64,000 bases of DNA from Ramlibacter montanisoli (GCF_013087525.1 NZ_JABFCS010000001.1:2976001-3040000), one strand, 5' to 3'; positions 8,640-17,436 are shown, numbered from the stretch's first letter. The notes: generated by a model not told the origin, from the sequence alone. Made by a program: numbers and translations.

Positions 8640-9698
8640 ATGACAAGGAAGTTCTCGGCCGCGCAGCTGCGCGCCACCGTCTCGGCGATCGTCACGGCCG
8701 CCGGCAGCGCGCCGCAGGAGGCGAAGACCGTCGCCGACAACCTGGTGCTGGCCAACCTGAGCGGCCACGATTCGCACGGCGTGGGCATGGTCCCGCGCTA
8801 CGTGGAGGCCGTGCTCGAAGGCGGCCTGAAACCCAACACCGGCGTCGCGGTGAAGCTCGATGGGGGCAGCATGCTGGCGCTCGACGGCCAGCGCGGCTAC
8901 GGCCAGGTGGTGGGCGAGCAGGCCATGGAGATGGCGCTGCGCCGCGCCCTGGACACCGGCAGCTGCGTGATGACGCTGGCCAACGCGCACCACCTGGGCC
9001 GCATCGGCCACTTCGCCGAGATGGCGGTGGAGCGCGGGCTGGTGTCGCTGCATTTCGTGAACGTGCAGTCGCGTCCTGTCGTCGCGCCCTGGGGCGGCGG
9101 CGACGGCCGCTACGGCACCAATCCCTTCTGCGCCGGCATCCCGCTCGCGGGCCGGCCGCCCTTCATCCTGGACTTCGCGACCAGCCGCGTCGCGCAGGGC
9201 AAGATGCGCGTCGCGCACAACGAAGGCCGCCAGGTGGACCCCGGCTACCTGATCGACGAACAGGGACGCCCCACGACGAATCCCGGCGTGGTGGTGGTGC
9301 CGCAACCCGGCGGCATGTTCGGCGCGCTGCTCGCCTTCGGCGAGCACAAGGGCTACGGCATGGCGGTCGCGTGCGAGTTGCTCGGCGGCGCACTCACCGG
9401 CAGCGGCACCTGGCACCGGCCCGCGGACAACCTGCGGGCCGTGATCAACGGGATGTTCACGATCGTGGTCGATCCGCGCAAGCTCGGGACGCAGGACAGT
9501 TTCGAGCGCGAGGCGCTCGCCTTCGTGGACTGGCTCAGGCAGAGCCCGCCGGCGCCGGGCAGCGAAGGCGTGATGCTCGCGGGCGAGCCGGAGCGCAAGG
9601 CGCGGCGCCAGCGCGAAGCCGAAGGCATCGCGCTGGACGACCAGACCTGGGCCGAAGTCGTCGCCGCGGGCGCCAAGGTCGGCGCCCGCGTGGACTGA
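8640..9698 (+). CDS. Malate/lactate/ureidoglycolate-type (Ldh2) NAD(P) dehydrogenase
   Basis: 352 residues, the standard length for the Ldh2/YlbC/YiaK family, which is unrelated to classical lactate dehydrogenase. Visible landmarks are SGHDSHGVGMVPRYV (about 41-55, with the catalytic histidine), AHHLGRIGH, WGGGDGRYGTNP and EHKGYGMA. It follows the dehydratase by 16 bases and so belongs to the same transcript. The 2,4-diketo acid route ends in pyruvate plus a 2-hydroxy acid (lactate or glycolate), which this enzyme could oxidise. That assignment is inference. Its stop abuts the convergent small secreted-protein gene. Confidence 0.88.
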   Translation: MTRKFSAAQLRATVSAIVTAAGSAPQEAKTVADNLVLANLSGHDSHGVGMVPRYVEAVLEGGLKPNTGVAVKLDGGSMLALDGQRGYGQVVGEQAMEMALRRALDTGSCVMTLANAHHLGRIGHFAEMAVERGLVSLHFVNVQSRPVVAPWGGGDGRYGTNPFCAGIPLAGRPPFILDFATSRVAQGKMRVAHNEGRQVDPGYLIDEQGRPTTNPGVVVVPQPGGMFGALLAFGEHKGYGMAVACELLGGALTGSGTWHRPADNLRAVINGMFTIVVDPRKLGTQDSFEREALAFVDWLRQSPPAPGSEGVMLAGEPERKARRQREAEGIALDDQTWAEVVAAGAKVGARVD

Positions 9699-10022
9699 TC
9701 ACTTCAGCGACAGCCAGCGCTGGACATCACCCCGGCGTTCGAAGCCGGCGGGCACGTTGGCCCAGTAGTTGGTGACGACCGTCGTGGTGGCGCCCGGGCC
9801 GGAACCCATCACCGTGGTGGAACTGCTCTGCACCAGGGTGGCGCCGGAGAGCAGATGCGGTCCCGTTGCCGTCACGCTGGCGGCCGGGAGCGATGGCGTC
9901 ACGACCACGCCGGTGCCGGAGCTCACGCTCGCGCCGGTCGAGGACGTCACCGAGCTTTGCGCGAACGCGGGCACCGCGAAGGCGGCGGCCGCGGCGAGGG
10001 CAAGGGCTGCGTACTTCTTCAT
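9699..10022 (-). CDS. Small secreted protein of unknown function (paralogue of the next gene)
   Basis: 107 residues from the ATG at 10022 (GGGAGA Shine-Dalgarno). The signal peptide cleaves after AFAQ near residue 22. The mature part is Ser/Thr/Val-rich with tandem SS, TG and VV stretches and few charges, ending in YWANVPAGFERRGDVQRWLSLK-like sequence (final 23 residues). The C-terminal YW-x-NVP and QRW motifs match the adjacent gene, so the two arose by duplication. I do not recognise the family. The mature sequence looks like a periplasmic or surface beta-strand protein, but no function can be assigned. Confidence 0.75.
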   Translation of the reverse strand: MKKYAALALAAAAAFAVPAFAQSSVTSSTGASVSSGTGVVVTPSLPAASVTATGPHLLSGATLVQSSSTTVMGSGPGATTTVVTNYWANVPAGFERRGDVQRWLSLK

Positions 10023-10042
10023 GGGTTCTCCCTCACCCGCGA

Positions 10043-10375
10043 TCAGAGCAGGCGCTGCCAGCGCTGGAAGTCCATGCGGCTGCCGATGTCCGACGGCACG
10101 TTCCAGTAGTGGCGCACCACCGTGCCGGAGGTCACGACCGGCGTGGTCACGACGGCAGCGGGCGCGCCCAGGATCGTGGTGTTCGGCACGACGGCGACGG
10201 TGCCCGGGGCGACCAGCACGGGAGCCTCGGCGATCACGGCGCCTTTGATCGGCTTGGAGAACGCGGGACCTTCGAAGATCACGGGGCCGTTGCCGCTGAT
10301 GATGGTGGCGTGCTGCGCGAAGGCGGGGGCGGCCAGCGTGGCTGCGACGGCTGCAATGAGGGCAAGTCGTTTCAT
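10043..10375 (-). CDS. Small secreted protein of unknown function (paralogue of the preceding gene)
   Basis: 110 residues. The signal peptide ends at PAFAQ (about residue 21), with an AGGAG Shine-Dalgarno ten bases before the ATG. The mature chain is almost uncharged, rich in Val, Ala, Pro and Thr, and ends in HYWNVPSDIGSRMDFQRW. It shares the YW-NVP and QRW C-terminal pattern with its downstream neighbour 20 bases away, and both form one leftward unit. Not recognised; a conserved hypothetical exported protein. Confidence 0.75.
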   Translation of the reverse strand: MKRLALIAAVAATLAAPAFAQHATIISGNGPVIFEGPAFSKPIKGAVIAEAPVLVAPGTVAVVPNTTILGAPAAVVTTPVVTSGTVVRHYWNVPSDIGSRMDFQRWQRLL

Positions 10376-10479
10376 GGGGGCACTCCTGATGATTAGGTAG
10401 TGCCATTCGACGCCCGCTGGCCGAGCCTCGGCGCCGGTGCATCTTGACGGCCCATGTCAGCCGTGCACCGACGCGCCCC

Positions 10480-11166
10480 TTATGGCACAGGCAGCCCCGG
10501 CAGCGCGCGCACCGTTTCCCCCGCGATGGGAAAGATCCGGTCGCCCGCGCGCGGCTCGATGCGGTGCATGCCCGTGAAACTGCCGAAAGCCGGCAGGACG
10601 CCCACCGCCTGCGAGGGCAGCTGGCCGGTGTCGTCGCCCATCCAGAAGCAAGGCAACCTCAGCCGCTCGAAGGCACGACCGCTGACGCTGATGCAGGGGT
10701 GCCAGTGGCCGGCCAGCACGTAGGCATCCCGCACGGGCCGCGGATGGTGGCACAGCGCGAAGGGTCCCAGCGGCAGCGGCTCGTCCACCACGGTGAAGCG
10801 CAGGGCCGCCGGCGGGTCGCCGGCGCGGTCGTCGTGGTTGCCGCGCACCAGCGTGAGCTCCAGGTCCGCATGCGCCTCGCGCCATTCCTGCAGCACGCGC
10901 AGGGTGCCCGGCGCGTGCGAGCGCGCCGAATGCAGGAAGTCGCCGAGGAAGACGACCTGCCGCGCGCGCGTGTCGGCCAGCGCCGCATCCAGCTTGGCCA
11001 GCGTCTCGCCGGTGGTGCCGCTGGGCACCGGCACGCCGAGCTTGCGGAAGCTCACGGCCTTGCCGAAGTGCGCGTCGGCCACCAGCAGGGTCTGCTGCGC
11101 GGAGAGGCAGAGGGTGCCGGTGGGATGCAGCAGCGCATCCTGGCCGGCGAGGCGGATTCTGAGCAC
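10480..11166 (-). CDS. PdeM-like metallophosphoesterase (ligase-associated DNA damage response type)
   Basis: 228 residues from a GTG at 11166. The calcineurin-like phosphoesterase metal motifs are all present: VADAHFGKA, FLGDFLHS, VRGNHDD and AGHWHP. The opening LRIRLAGQDALLHPTGTL followed by TLLVADAHFGK is the pattern of the PdeM group, usually linked to a DNA ligase and a helicase. Those partners are not adjacent here. No good Shine-Dalgarno precedes the GTG and no in-frame ATG lies closer, so the start is uncertain. The fold is certain; the biological role is inferred from the family. Confidence 0.82.
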   Translation of the reverse strand: MLRIRLAGQDALLHPTGTLCLSAQQTLLVADAHFGKAVSFRKLGVPVPSGTTGETLAKLDAALADTRARQVVFLGDFLHSARSHAPGTLRVLQEWREAHADLELTLVRGNHDDRAGDPPAALRFTVVDEPLPLGPFALCHHPRPVRDAYVLAGHWHPCISVSGRAFERLRLPCFWMGDDTGQLPSQAVGVLPAFGSFTGMHRIEPRAGDRIFPIAGETVRALPGLPVP

Positions 11167-11190
11167 GGGAGAAAAATGGGTTGGCGCGAT

Positions 11191-11261
11191 GCTGGGGTTC
11201 GCTGCGCTCACCGCCAGCCTACAGCCGGGATCGTAGGCTGGGGTGACGAAGGAACCCCAGC
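11191..11261. repeat. Palindromic intergenic repeat, copy 2
   Basis: A 71-base element with outer arms GCTGGGG and CCCCAGC and inner arms CCAGCCTAC and GTAGGCTGG. It matches copy 1 at 7026 base for base over its first 22 bases (GCTGGGGTTCGCTGC onward), then with one change over the next 11. It lies between the slmA stop and the phosphoesterase start. A degenerate half copy is seen near 44024. Confidence 0.8.
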
Positions 11262-11278
11262 GATCGCGCAGCGCCGGA

Positions 11279-11911
11279 TTACAGCATGCGGGCCAGCGAC
11301 GCTTCCAGGTGCTCCGAAGGCACCCGCTTGAACCCCGAGCGCGCAAATCGCTGCAAGCGCCCGACGATGAAGGCCGTGAGCACCGAGGCGCGCACCTGCG
11401 CATCGACGGTGGGCGTGGCCGCATCCGCGCTGCTGCGCAGGCACTGCTTGAGCGAGGCCTCCACCTTGTCGAAGAACTGGTTCATGCGCTGCTGCAGGCG
11501 CTCGTTCTCGAACACCAGCGCGTCGCCCACCATCACGCGGGTCATGCCGGGGTTCTTCTCGGCGAACTGGATCAGCATCGCCACGATGCGGCCCGCCTGC
11601 GCAGGGCCGGCCGGTTCGCGCTCGGCGATCTGGTTGATCAGGGTGAAGACGCTCTGCTCGATGAACTCGATCAGGCCTTCGAACATCTGCGCCTTGCTGG
11701 CGAAGTGGCGGTACAGGGCCGCCTCGCTGACGTCCAGGCGGGCGGCCAGGGCCGCGGTCGTGATCCGTTCGGACCCCGGCTGCTCCAGCATGGTGGCCAG
11801 CGCCTGCAGGATCTGCACCCTGCGCTCGCCCGGCTTGGGGCGCTTGCGCACCACGGCCGGGGTGTCGCCGCCGGGGGTGGGTTCGGGGGAGTCGAGCTCG
11901 GCGTGGGACAT
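11279..11911 (-). CDS. slmA: Nucleoid occlusion factor SlmA (TetR family)
   Basis: 210 residues from the ATG at 11911. The TetR helix-turn-helix is ITTAALAARLDVSEAALYRHF at about 52-72. FASKAQMFEGLIEFIEQSVF and the DALVFENERLQQRMNQFF helix are typical of SlmA, which binds chromosomal sites and blocks FtsZ assembly over the nucleoid. A slmA-argB neighbourhood is known in Comamonadaceae and fits. The N-terminal 35 residues are Pro-rich and variable. An upstream ATG at 11968 would add 19 residues unlike the family. Confidence 0.88.
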   Translation of the reverse strand: MSHAELDSPEPTPGGDTPAVVRKRPKPGERRVQILQALATMLEQPGSERITTAALAARLDVSEAALYRHFASKAQMFEGLIEFIEQSVFTLINQIAEREPAGPAQAGRIVAMLIQFAEKNPGMTRVMVGDALVFENERLQQRMNQFFDKVEASLKQCLRSSADAATPTVDAQVRASVLTAFIVGRLQRFARSGFKRVPSEHLEASLARML

Positions 11912-12004
11912 AGGTAAGTCAGCGGTTGCAAATTGATTCTCGCATACCCGACCGTGGGAATCCGCCAACCCATCCGCGCCGGTGCACCGCCCGGCAGCAG
12001 GTGC

Positions 12005-13435
12005 TCACGCCGGGAAGGAGAGTGTGACTTTCAAGCCACGTCCGCCCGCCCCAGGCTGTAACTGGAGATGACTGTGGTGGACGCGGGCGATCTCCTCGGC
12101 GATGGCCAGCCCCAGGCCGTTGCCCTCGCCCCGCGTGCCCTGGACGCGGTAGAAGCGCTCCAGGATGCGGGGCATCTCGTCCCGCGCGACGCCCGGACCG
12201 TCGTCCTCGACCTCCACGAAGGCCAGGCCACCCCGCCGCCCGCAGCGGATGGTGACCGTCCCGCCCTCGTAGGTGTACTTCACCGCGTTGTCCACCAGGT
12301 TGGACAGCAGCTCGCGCAACAGCCACTCGTGGCCCATGACCTGCACCGGATCGGCATCCAGCCCCAGGTCGATGCGCCGCGCGGTGGCGGCATCGAGGTG
12401 GCTTTCCAGCGTGTCCTCGCACAGCGCCTTGAGGTCCACCCGCAGCTGCGGCTGCGAATGCATCGCGCGGGCGTCGGCGCGCGACAGGGCCAGCAGCTGG
12501 TTGGCCAGCTGGGACGTGCGGCGGGTGGCGCTGCGCAGCTTGTAGACCTGCTCGGTGGGCAGCGACAGCGTGCCCTCCACCGGGCGCGAGCTGGCCTCCT
12601 GCGCCCAGGCCTCCACCTGCGCCTGCAGGCCCGCGATCGGCGTGCGCAACTGGTGCGCGGCATCCGCGACGAAGCGCCGCTGGCTCTCCGCCTGCGCATT
12701 CACCAGCCCGAACAGCCGGTTCAGGGAGTCCACCAGCGGCCGCACCTCCTCCGGCGAGGCCGCCTCGTCGATCGCGCTCAGGTCGCGCGGCGAGCGCCGC
12801 TCCACCGCCTCCTTCAGCGCGAGCAGTGGCCGCAGGGCCTGCTCCACCGCCCAGCGCACGGCGAAGGCCGCGGCGGCGATCAGCGCCAGGTTGGGCAGCA
12901 GCACGCGGAACAGGATGGAACGGGCCCACTGCTGGCGCGGGTCCGAGCTGTCCGCCACCGCCACCACCACCTCGCCGAAGACGGTGGGTTGCCGCTGGCG
13001 CACGACCCGCCAGGTGGCGCCGGCGTGTTCCTCGCTGTGCACTTCCGGCGTGCTGTCCGCGGGCGGCAGGCCCGCCAGCCAGGCTTCGCCGTGCAGCAAC
13101 TTGCCGTCGGCGTCGAGGATGGCGTAGCCGGCCGAACCCTGGCGGTCCTTCAGGAACTCCTCCACCGGCGGCGCCAGCATCAGCAAGGGCTGTTCGCCCG
13201 ACTGGCCGATCACGGAATCGGCCACCAGCGGCACCAGGGCGAGCAGGTGCTGGTCCTGCTGCGTCGCCACGTTGTCGGCGGAGCGGTATTCCAGCCACGC
13301 GTTGAGCACCGCCAGCACGATCAGCGGCGCGATCAGCATCACCAGCAGCCGCCGGCGCAGGCCGGAGGTGACGCCCAGCACCTCGGAGGCGCGGCCGCGC
13401 GCGCGCGGCGCCGGGGCGCGCAGCGGGAACTTCAC
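12005..13435 (-). CDS. Sensor histidine kinase, TctE/QseC-like
   Basis: 476 residues from a GTG at 13435. The N-terminal membrane helix is at about 30-50, a 2CSK_N-type periplasmic sensor follows to about 165, then a second helix and HAMP-like linker. The H-box is AAHQLRTPIAGLQ, the N-box LLSNLVDNAVKYTYEGG, and the G-boxes EDDGPGV and GEGNGLGLAIAEE. A 2CSK_N sensor is typical of TctE-type kinases that answer to tricarboxylates, but the stimulus here is unknown. The GTG overlaps the corrected regulator stop (GTGA), so the pair is co-translated. Confidence 0.9.
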   Translation of the reverse strand: MKFPLRAPAPRARGRASEVLGVTSGLRRRLLVMLIAPLIVLAVLNAWLEYRSADNVATQQDQHLLALVPLVADSVIGQSGEQPLLMLAPPVEEFLKDRQGSAGYAILDADGKLLHGEAWLAGLPPADSTPEVHSEEHAGATWRVVRQRQPTVFGEVVVAVADSSDPRQQWARSILFRVLLPNLALIAAAAFAVRWAVEQALRPLLALKEAVERRSPRDLSAIDEAASPEEVRPLVDSLNRLFGLVNAQAESQRRFVADAAHQLRTPIAGLQAQVEAWAQEASSRPVEGTLSLPTEQVYKLRSATRRTSQLANQLLALSRADARAMHSQPQLRVDLKALCEDTLESHLDAATARRIDLGLDADPVQVMGHEWLLRELLSNLVDNAVKYTYEGGTVTIRCGRRGGLAFVEVEDDGPGVARDEMPRILERFYRVQGTRGEGNGLGLAIAEEIARVHHSHLQLQPGAGGRGLKVTLSFPA

Positions 13436-14132
13436 TCGCCCTCGGGGGACGCAGCTCGAGGCGGTAGCCGAAGCCGCGGATCGAACGCAGCGCCACGCCA
13501 TAGGGCTCGAGCTTGCCGCGCAGCCGCGAGATGTAGACCTCCACCGCGTTGGGCGTGATCTCCTTGTCCCAGCCGGTCAGGGCCTGCAGCAGCTTTTCCT
13601 TGCTGGCCGGCTTGGGCGCGTTGATCAGGAGGTACTCCATCACGGTCCACTCGCGCGGGCCCAGCTCGATCGGCACCGCGGTGCCGTTGCGCTGCGCCGT
13701 CGCGCGCCGGTTCGCCGTGTCGAGTTCGATCGGGCCGAAGGCGAGGACGGCGGAGGTGGCGGCCTGCGAGCGGCGCAGCAGCGCGCGCAGGCGCGCGAGC
13801 AGCTCCGGCAGCTCGAAGGGCTTGATCATGTAGTCGTCGGCGCCGAGGTCCAGGCCCTGCACGCGGTCGTGCAGCGCGTCGCGCGCGGTGAGGATCAGCA
13901 CCGGCATGTTCTGGCTGGCCATCTCCGGGCGGCGCAGGCGCCGGGTGAGCTCCAGGCCGTCCATGTTGGGCAGGCCGATGTCGATGATGGCGGCATCGAA
14001 CACCTCGGTGCGCAGCACCTCCTCGGCGCGCTCGCCGCTGCCGACCCAGTCGACGGCATAGCCGGCGTTGGACAGGCCCAGCTTGATGCCGCTGGCCACC
14101 ATCACGTCGTCTTCGACCAGCAGGAGGCGCAT
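13432..14132 (-). CDS. OmpR-family response regulator, TctD/QseB-like (frame broken near its end)
   Basis: A receiver domain (about 1-115) with the acidic pair E7/D8-D9, phospho-acceptor Asp in DIGLPNMDG and the switch Lys in DDYMIKPF. A winged-helix DNA-binding domain follows, ending in RSIRGFGYRLEL. As written the frame misses its stop and runs on as nonsense through the kinase gene. One extra base in the G5 run at 13444-13448 restores RPPEGE-stop with a GTGA overlap to the kinase, giving 233 residues. I take the break as an indel error. The start lies four bases after argB. Confidence 0.87.
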
Positions 14133-14136
14133 GGCT

Positions 14137-15027
14137 TCAGTGCGAGCGGATCATCGTGCCGTAGGCCTGGTCCGTGAGGATCTCCAGCAGCATGGCATGC
14201 GGCACGCGGCCGTCGATGATGTGCACGGCATTCACGCCGGCCTTGGCGGCGTCGAGCGCGCCGGCGATCTTGGGCAGCATGCCGCCCGAGATGGTGCCGT
14301 CGGCGAACAGCGCGTCGATCTGCCGCGCCGTGAGGTCGGTCAGCAGCTGGCCGCCCTTGTCCAGGACGCCGGGCGTGTTGGTCAGGAGCACCAGCTTCTC
14401 GGCCTTCAGCACCTCGGCCAGCTTGCTCGCAACCACGTCGGCGTTGATGTTGTAGCTCTCATTCTCGTCGCCGAAGCCGATCGGGCTGACCACCGGGATG
14501 AAGTTGTCCTCCAGCAGCGCGCGCACCACGCCCGGATTGATCTCCACGATGTCGCCCACCTGGCCCACGTCGTGTTCCTTCGAGGGGTCCTTGGCGTCCA
14601 CCATCTTCAGCTTGCGGGCGCGGATCATCCCGCCGTCGCGGCCGGTCAGGCCCACGGCCTGCCCGCCGGCCTTGTGGATGAAGCCCACGATGTCCTGCTG
14701 CACCTCGCCGGCCAGCACCCACTCCACCACTTCCATGGTCTCGGCGTCGGTGACGCGCATGCCCTGGATGAACTCGCCCTTCTTGCCCAGGCGGTTCAGG
14801 GCCTGCTCGATCTGCGGGCCGCCGCCGTGCACCACCACCGGGTTGATGCCCACCAGCTTGAGCAGCACGACGTCCTCGGCGAAGTCGGCCTGCAGCTCGG
14901 GATCGGTCATCGCGTTGCCGCCGTACTTGATCACCATGGTCTTGCCATGGAACTTGCGGATGTAGGGCAGCGCCTGGGCCAGGATCTCGGCCTTGTCGCG
15001 CGGGGCGATGTGGTTTACGTCGTTCAT
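14137..15027 (-). CDS. argB: Acetylglutamate kinase
   Basis: 296 residues, family length. The N-terminal nucleotide loop is [10 protein letters not shown], the substrate loop VVHGGGPQI, followed by GLTGRDGGM and NINADVVA, with a C-terminal [16 protein letters not shown]. It phosphorylates N-acetyl-L-glutamate in arginine synthesis, in the cytoplasm. The motif [15 protein letters not shown] is typical of ArgB. An argE gene is also present in the window (about 48.9 kb). The two-component genes follow after four bases, an arrangement that may put them on the same transcript. Confidence 0.97.
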   Translation of the reverse strand: MNDVNHIAPRDKAEILAQALPYIRKFHGKTMVIKYGGNAMTDPELQADFAEDVVLLKLVGINPVVVHGGGPQIEQALNRLGKKGEFIQGMRVTDAETMEVVEWVLAGEVQQDIVGFIHKAGGQAVGLTGRDGGMIRARKLKMVDAKDPSKEHDVGQVGDIVEINPGVVRALLEDNFIPVVSPIGFGDENESYNINADVVASKLAEVLKAEKLVLLTNTPGVLDKGGQLLTDLTARQIDALFADGTISGGMLPKIAGALDAAKAGVNAVHIIDGRVPHAMLLEILTDQAYGTMIRSH

Positions 15028-15078
15028 GGCGGGCGGGGTGGGTTTGCCCGATTTTGCCGCATGCCGGCGGGCGGGCGC

Positions 15079-16206
15079 TCAGCGGGGGTACAGCAGGCGC
15101 GCGCGGCGCAGCCAGCGCTGCACGCGGAAGCGCACGATGCTGTGGTACGCCCACAGGTAGCTGACGATGAACAGCAGCGTGAACGCCGCCAGGATAGTCG
15201 TGCTGCGCCAGAACAGCACGGCCGGCACCACGGTGAGCACGGTGAAGCCCCACAGCCAGGGCGAGGTGCGGTTGTTGCGGATCAGCATGCGCCGCGCATG
15301 GTCGTCGTGGAACACCTGCCGCACCACGCGCCGGTAGATCAGCTGGTGGAAGTGCAGCGCGTCCGCCAGGCTGGGCGACTGCCCGCGCACCACCTTGCGG
15401 TAGATCGAGAACAGCGTTTCCCAGGTCGGGTAGATCAGCAGCAGGATGGGGAAGAAGGGCGAGACGAGCTCGTGCCGCTGCACCAGCAGGATGCTGCAGA
15501 TGCCCAGCACGATGCCCCACAGGTAGGCGCCGCCGTCGCCGGCGAAGATCAGGCCGTGCGGGTAGTTCAGGAGCAGGAAGCCGAGGGTGGCACCCGCCAG
15601 CACCAGCAGCACGGCGGCCAGCTGGCGGTCGCCCAGCTGCAGCGCGACGTGCGCCATGGCGGCGCAGCAGATCAGGGCCACCGTGCCGGCCAGGCCGTTG
15701 TAGCCGTCGATGAGGTTGAAGGCATGCGGCAGGCCGGCGAGGACGAAGATCGCCGCGGCGACGTGCAGCCAGCTCGCCTGCTGCCAGAGGGCGTCCAGGC
15801 CGGCGATTCCCGTGCGCGGCACGGCAAGCCCCAGCAGCACGGTCGCCAGGACCGCCGCCAGGCCGGTGCTGACGAAACGCGCGCGCGCCCGCAACTGGTG
15901 CGTCAGGTCCTCGATCACACCGGGGGCGACGCCGACCAGGGAGACGATCCACCAGGTGGCTGCGGTGCCGCCGTCGAACGGGATGCCGTGCGCCACGCCG
16001 AACCAGCGCTCGGACACGGCCAGCCAGGCCCAGCCGCCGGTGCAGGCGAAGAACATGGCGGCGCCGCCGAGCCGCGGCACGTGGCCGATGTGGAAGCGCT
16101 GCGGCATGAGTTCGCCGTAGCGGCGGGCGCTTTCCTCCCCCAGGCGCAGCAGCAGCACGCAGCCCAGGGCGGCCAGCACGGCGCACAGCACGAGCACGCC
16201 GATCAT
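15079..16206 (-). CDS. WecA/WbpL-like undecaprenyl-phosphate sugar-1-phosphate transferase (MraY family)
   Basis: 375 residues with about ten membrane helices. Family landmarks are MPQRFHIGHVPRLGG near residue 35, GVIEDLTHQLRARARF (the GxxDD-type loop with Glu in the first acidic position), the NLIDGYNGLAG loop and IFAGDGGAYLWG, where the usual MGDSG is changed to AGDGG. Such enzymes load the first sugar phosphate on the lipid carrier and so start O-antigen or polysaccharide repeat synthesis. Placement beside the polysaccharide locus fits. The changed MGDSG motif is odd but is seen in some GT4 members. The sugar donor is unknown. Confidence 0.85.
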   Translation of the reverse strand: MIGVLVLCAVLAALGCVLLLRLGEESARRYGELMPQRFHIGHVPRLGGAAMFFACTGGWAWLAVSERWFGVAHGIPFDGGTAATWWIVSLVGVAPGVIEDLTHQLRARARFVSTGLAAVLATVLLGLAVPRTGIAGLDALWQQASWLHVAAAIFVLAGLPHAFNLIDGYNGLAGTVALICCAAMAHVALQLGDRQLAAVLLVLAGATLGFLLLNYPHGLIFAGDGGAYLWGIVLGICSILLVQRHELVSPFFPILLLIYPTWETLFSIYRKVVRGQSPSLADALHFHQLIYRRVVRQVFHDDHARRMLIRNNRTSPWLWGFTVLTVVPAVLFWRSTTILAAFTLLFIVSYLWAYHSIVRFRVQRWLRRARLLYPR

Positions 16207-16278
16207 CGGCCGCGGTCCTCGCGGAAGGGGTGGACGATCGGATTCATCGCGGACTTTGCATGCATCTGGACGGGAATG

Positions 16279-17436
16279 CTAGCGCACGCTGCCATGGTGG
16301 TCGGCGTGCCCTGTGCGCACTGCTTCGTCATAAAGGGTAAGCGTCGCCGCCACGACGACTTCATCGGCGAACTCGGCGACGGCCTTGTCGCGGCTGCGCC
16401 GACCGAAGCGTTCGCGCAGTTCGGGTGAAACGATCAGCGCCTGCAGCGCATCGGCCAGCGCCGCGCTGTCGCGGGCCGGCACGAGGAAGCCGTTGGCACC
16501 CGGCTCCACCGTCTCGCGGCAGCCGGGCACGTCGGTGGCGACCACCGGCAGGCCGCAGGCCAGCGCTTCGAGCAGGGCCTTGGGCAGCCCCTCGCGGTAG
16601 GAAGGCAGGCAGGCGATGTCGCTCTCGCCCCAGACCGCCGGCATGTCGGTGCAGTGCCCCAGCCAGTCCACGGTGCCCTCGTCGTGCCAGGCCTGCAGCT
16701 GCGCCGCGGTGAGGCTGGTGGGATTCGTGGGGTCGACATCGCCCGCAAGCCGGAAGATCGCCTGCACGCCGCGCCGCTTCAGCTCGCGCGCCGCCTGTGC
16801 GAACTCCTCCACGCCCTTGTCGCGCAGCATGCGCGCCGCCAGGGTCACCACCGGCAGCGCGGAGCCCGCCGGATGCGGCCGGAAGCTGGCCACGTCGACG
16901 CCGGCACCGCGAATCAGCACGCATTCGTCCGCGCGCACGGTGCCCAGCTGCGCGTTCGCGCGCAGGTCGTCCGGGTTCTCGAACACCACCATGGCGCCGG
17001 GCGGATGCAGCAGCAGGCGCAGCAGCGTGCGCACGATGGGCCGCAGCACGCGCGCCTTGAGCTGGTCGGAGCTGAACACGTAGCCCATGCCCACCGGCGC
17101 ATTGATCACGTTGCGCATGCGCAGCAGGCGCGCCGCCAGGCTGCCGTGCAGGATGGGCCGGATCGCCACGTGGTGCACCACGTCCGGACGCTCGCGCCGG
17201 TACACCTTCAGCACCTGCAGGAAGACCCGGAAGAATTCGCGCACGGGATTCAGCCGGTCGCGCCGCAGCGGCAACGGCACGAAACGCATGCCCTCCGCGC
17301 GGATCGCCTCCGCCTGGTCGCTCTGGCGCCCGAGCACCACCACGTCGAAGCCCGCGGCCTGCGCGGCCCGCCCGCGCGCCAGGAAGTGCGAGAGGAAGAA
17401 CCTGTCTTCGGGAACGAAGAACAGCAGGCGCTTCAT
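16279..17436 (-). CDS. Glycosyltransferase, GT4 family
   Basis: 385 residues from the ATG at 17436 (GGGGGCAG ahead). A GT-B fold is indicated by the N-terminal RLLFFVPEDRFFLSHF, the donor-domain motif SYREGLPKALLEALACGLPVV with the EX7E pattern, and RDKGVEEF. This layout (PEDRFFLSH, DVVHHVAIRPILHGS) resembles transferases of O-antigen or capsule loci similar to WbpT/CapM. It is the last gene of the leftward polysaccharide operon and overlaps the upstream GT2 gene through ATGA. Donor and acceptor sugars are not predictable. Confidence 0.88.
   Translation of the reverse strand: MKRLLFFVPEDRFFLSHFLARGRAAQAAGFDVVVLGRQSDQAEAIRAEGMRFVPLPLRRDRLNPVREFFRVFLQVLKVYRRERPDVVHHVAIRPILHGSLAARLLRMRNVINAPVGMGYVFSSDQLKARVLRPIVRTLLRLLLHPPGAMVVFENPDDLRANAQLGTVRADECVLIRGAGVDVASFRPHPAGSALPVVTLAARMLRDKGVEEFAQAARELKRRGVQAIFRLAGDVDPTNPTSLTAAQLQAWHDEGTVDWLGHCTDMPAVWGESDIACLPSYREGLPKALLEALACGLPVVATDVPGCRETVEPGANGFLVPARDSAALADALQALIVSPELRERFGRRSRDKAVAEFADEVVVAATLTLYDEAVRTGHADHHGSVR

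Noticed and set aside
9699..10442. One 247-codon frame covering both small secreted-protein genes
   Set aside because: The two genes each have their own signal peptide and Shine-Dalgarno; the long frame includes out-of-frame sequence.
11919..14132. A single 737-codon response regulator-plus-tail protein
   Set aside because: The tail is the kinase gene read out of frame; it arises from one missing base at 13444-13448.
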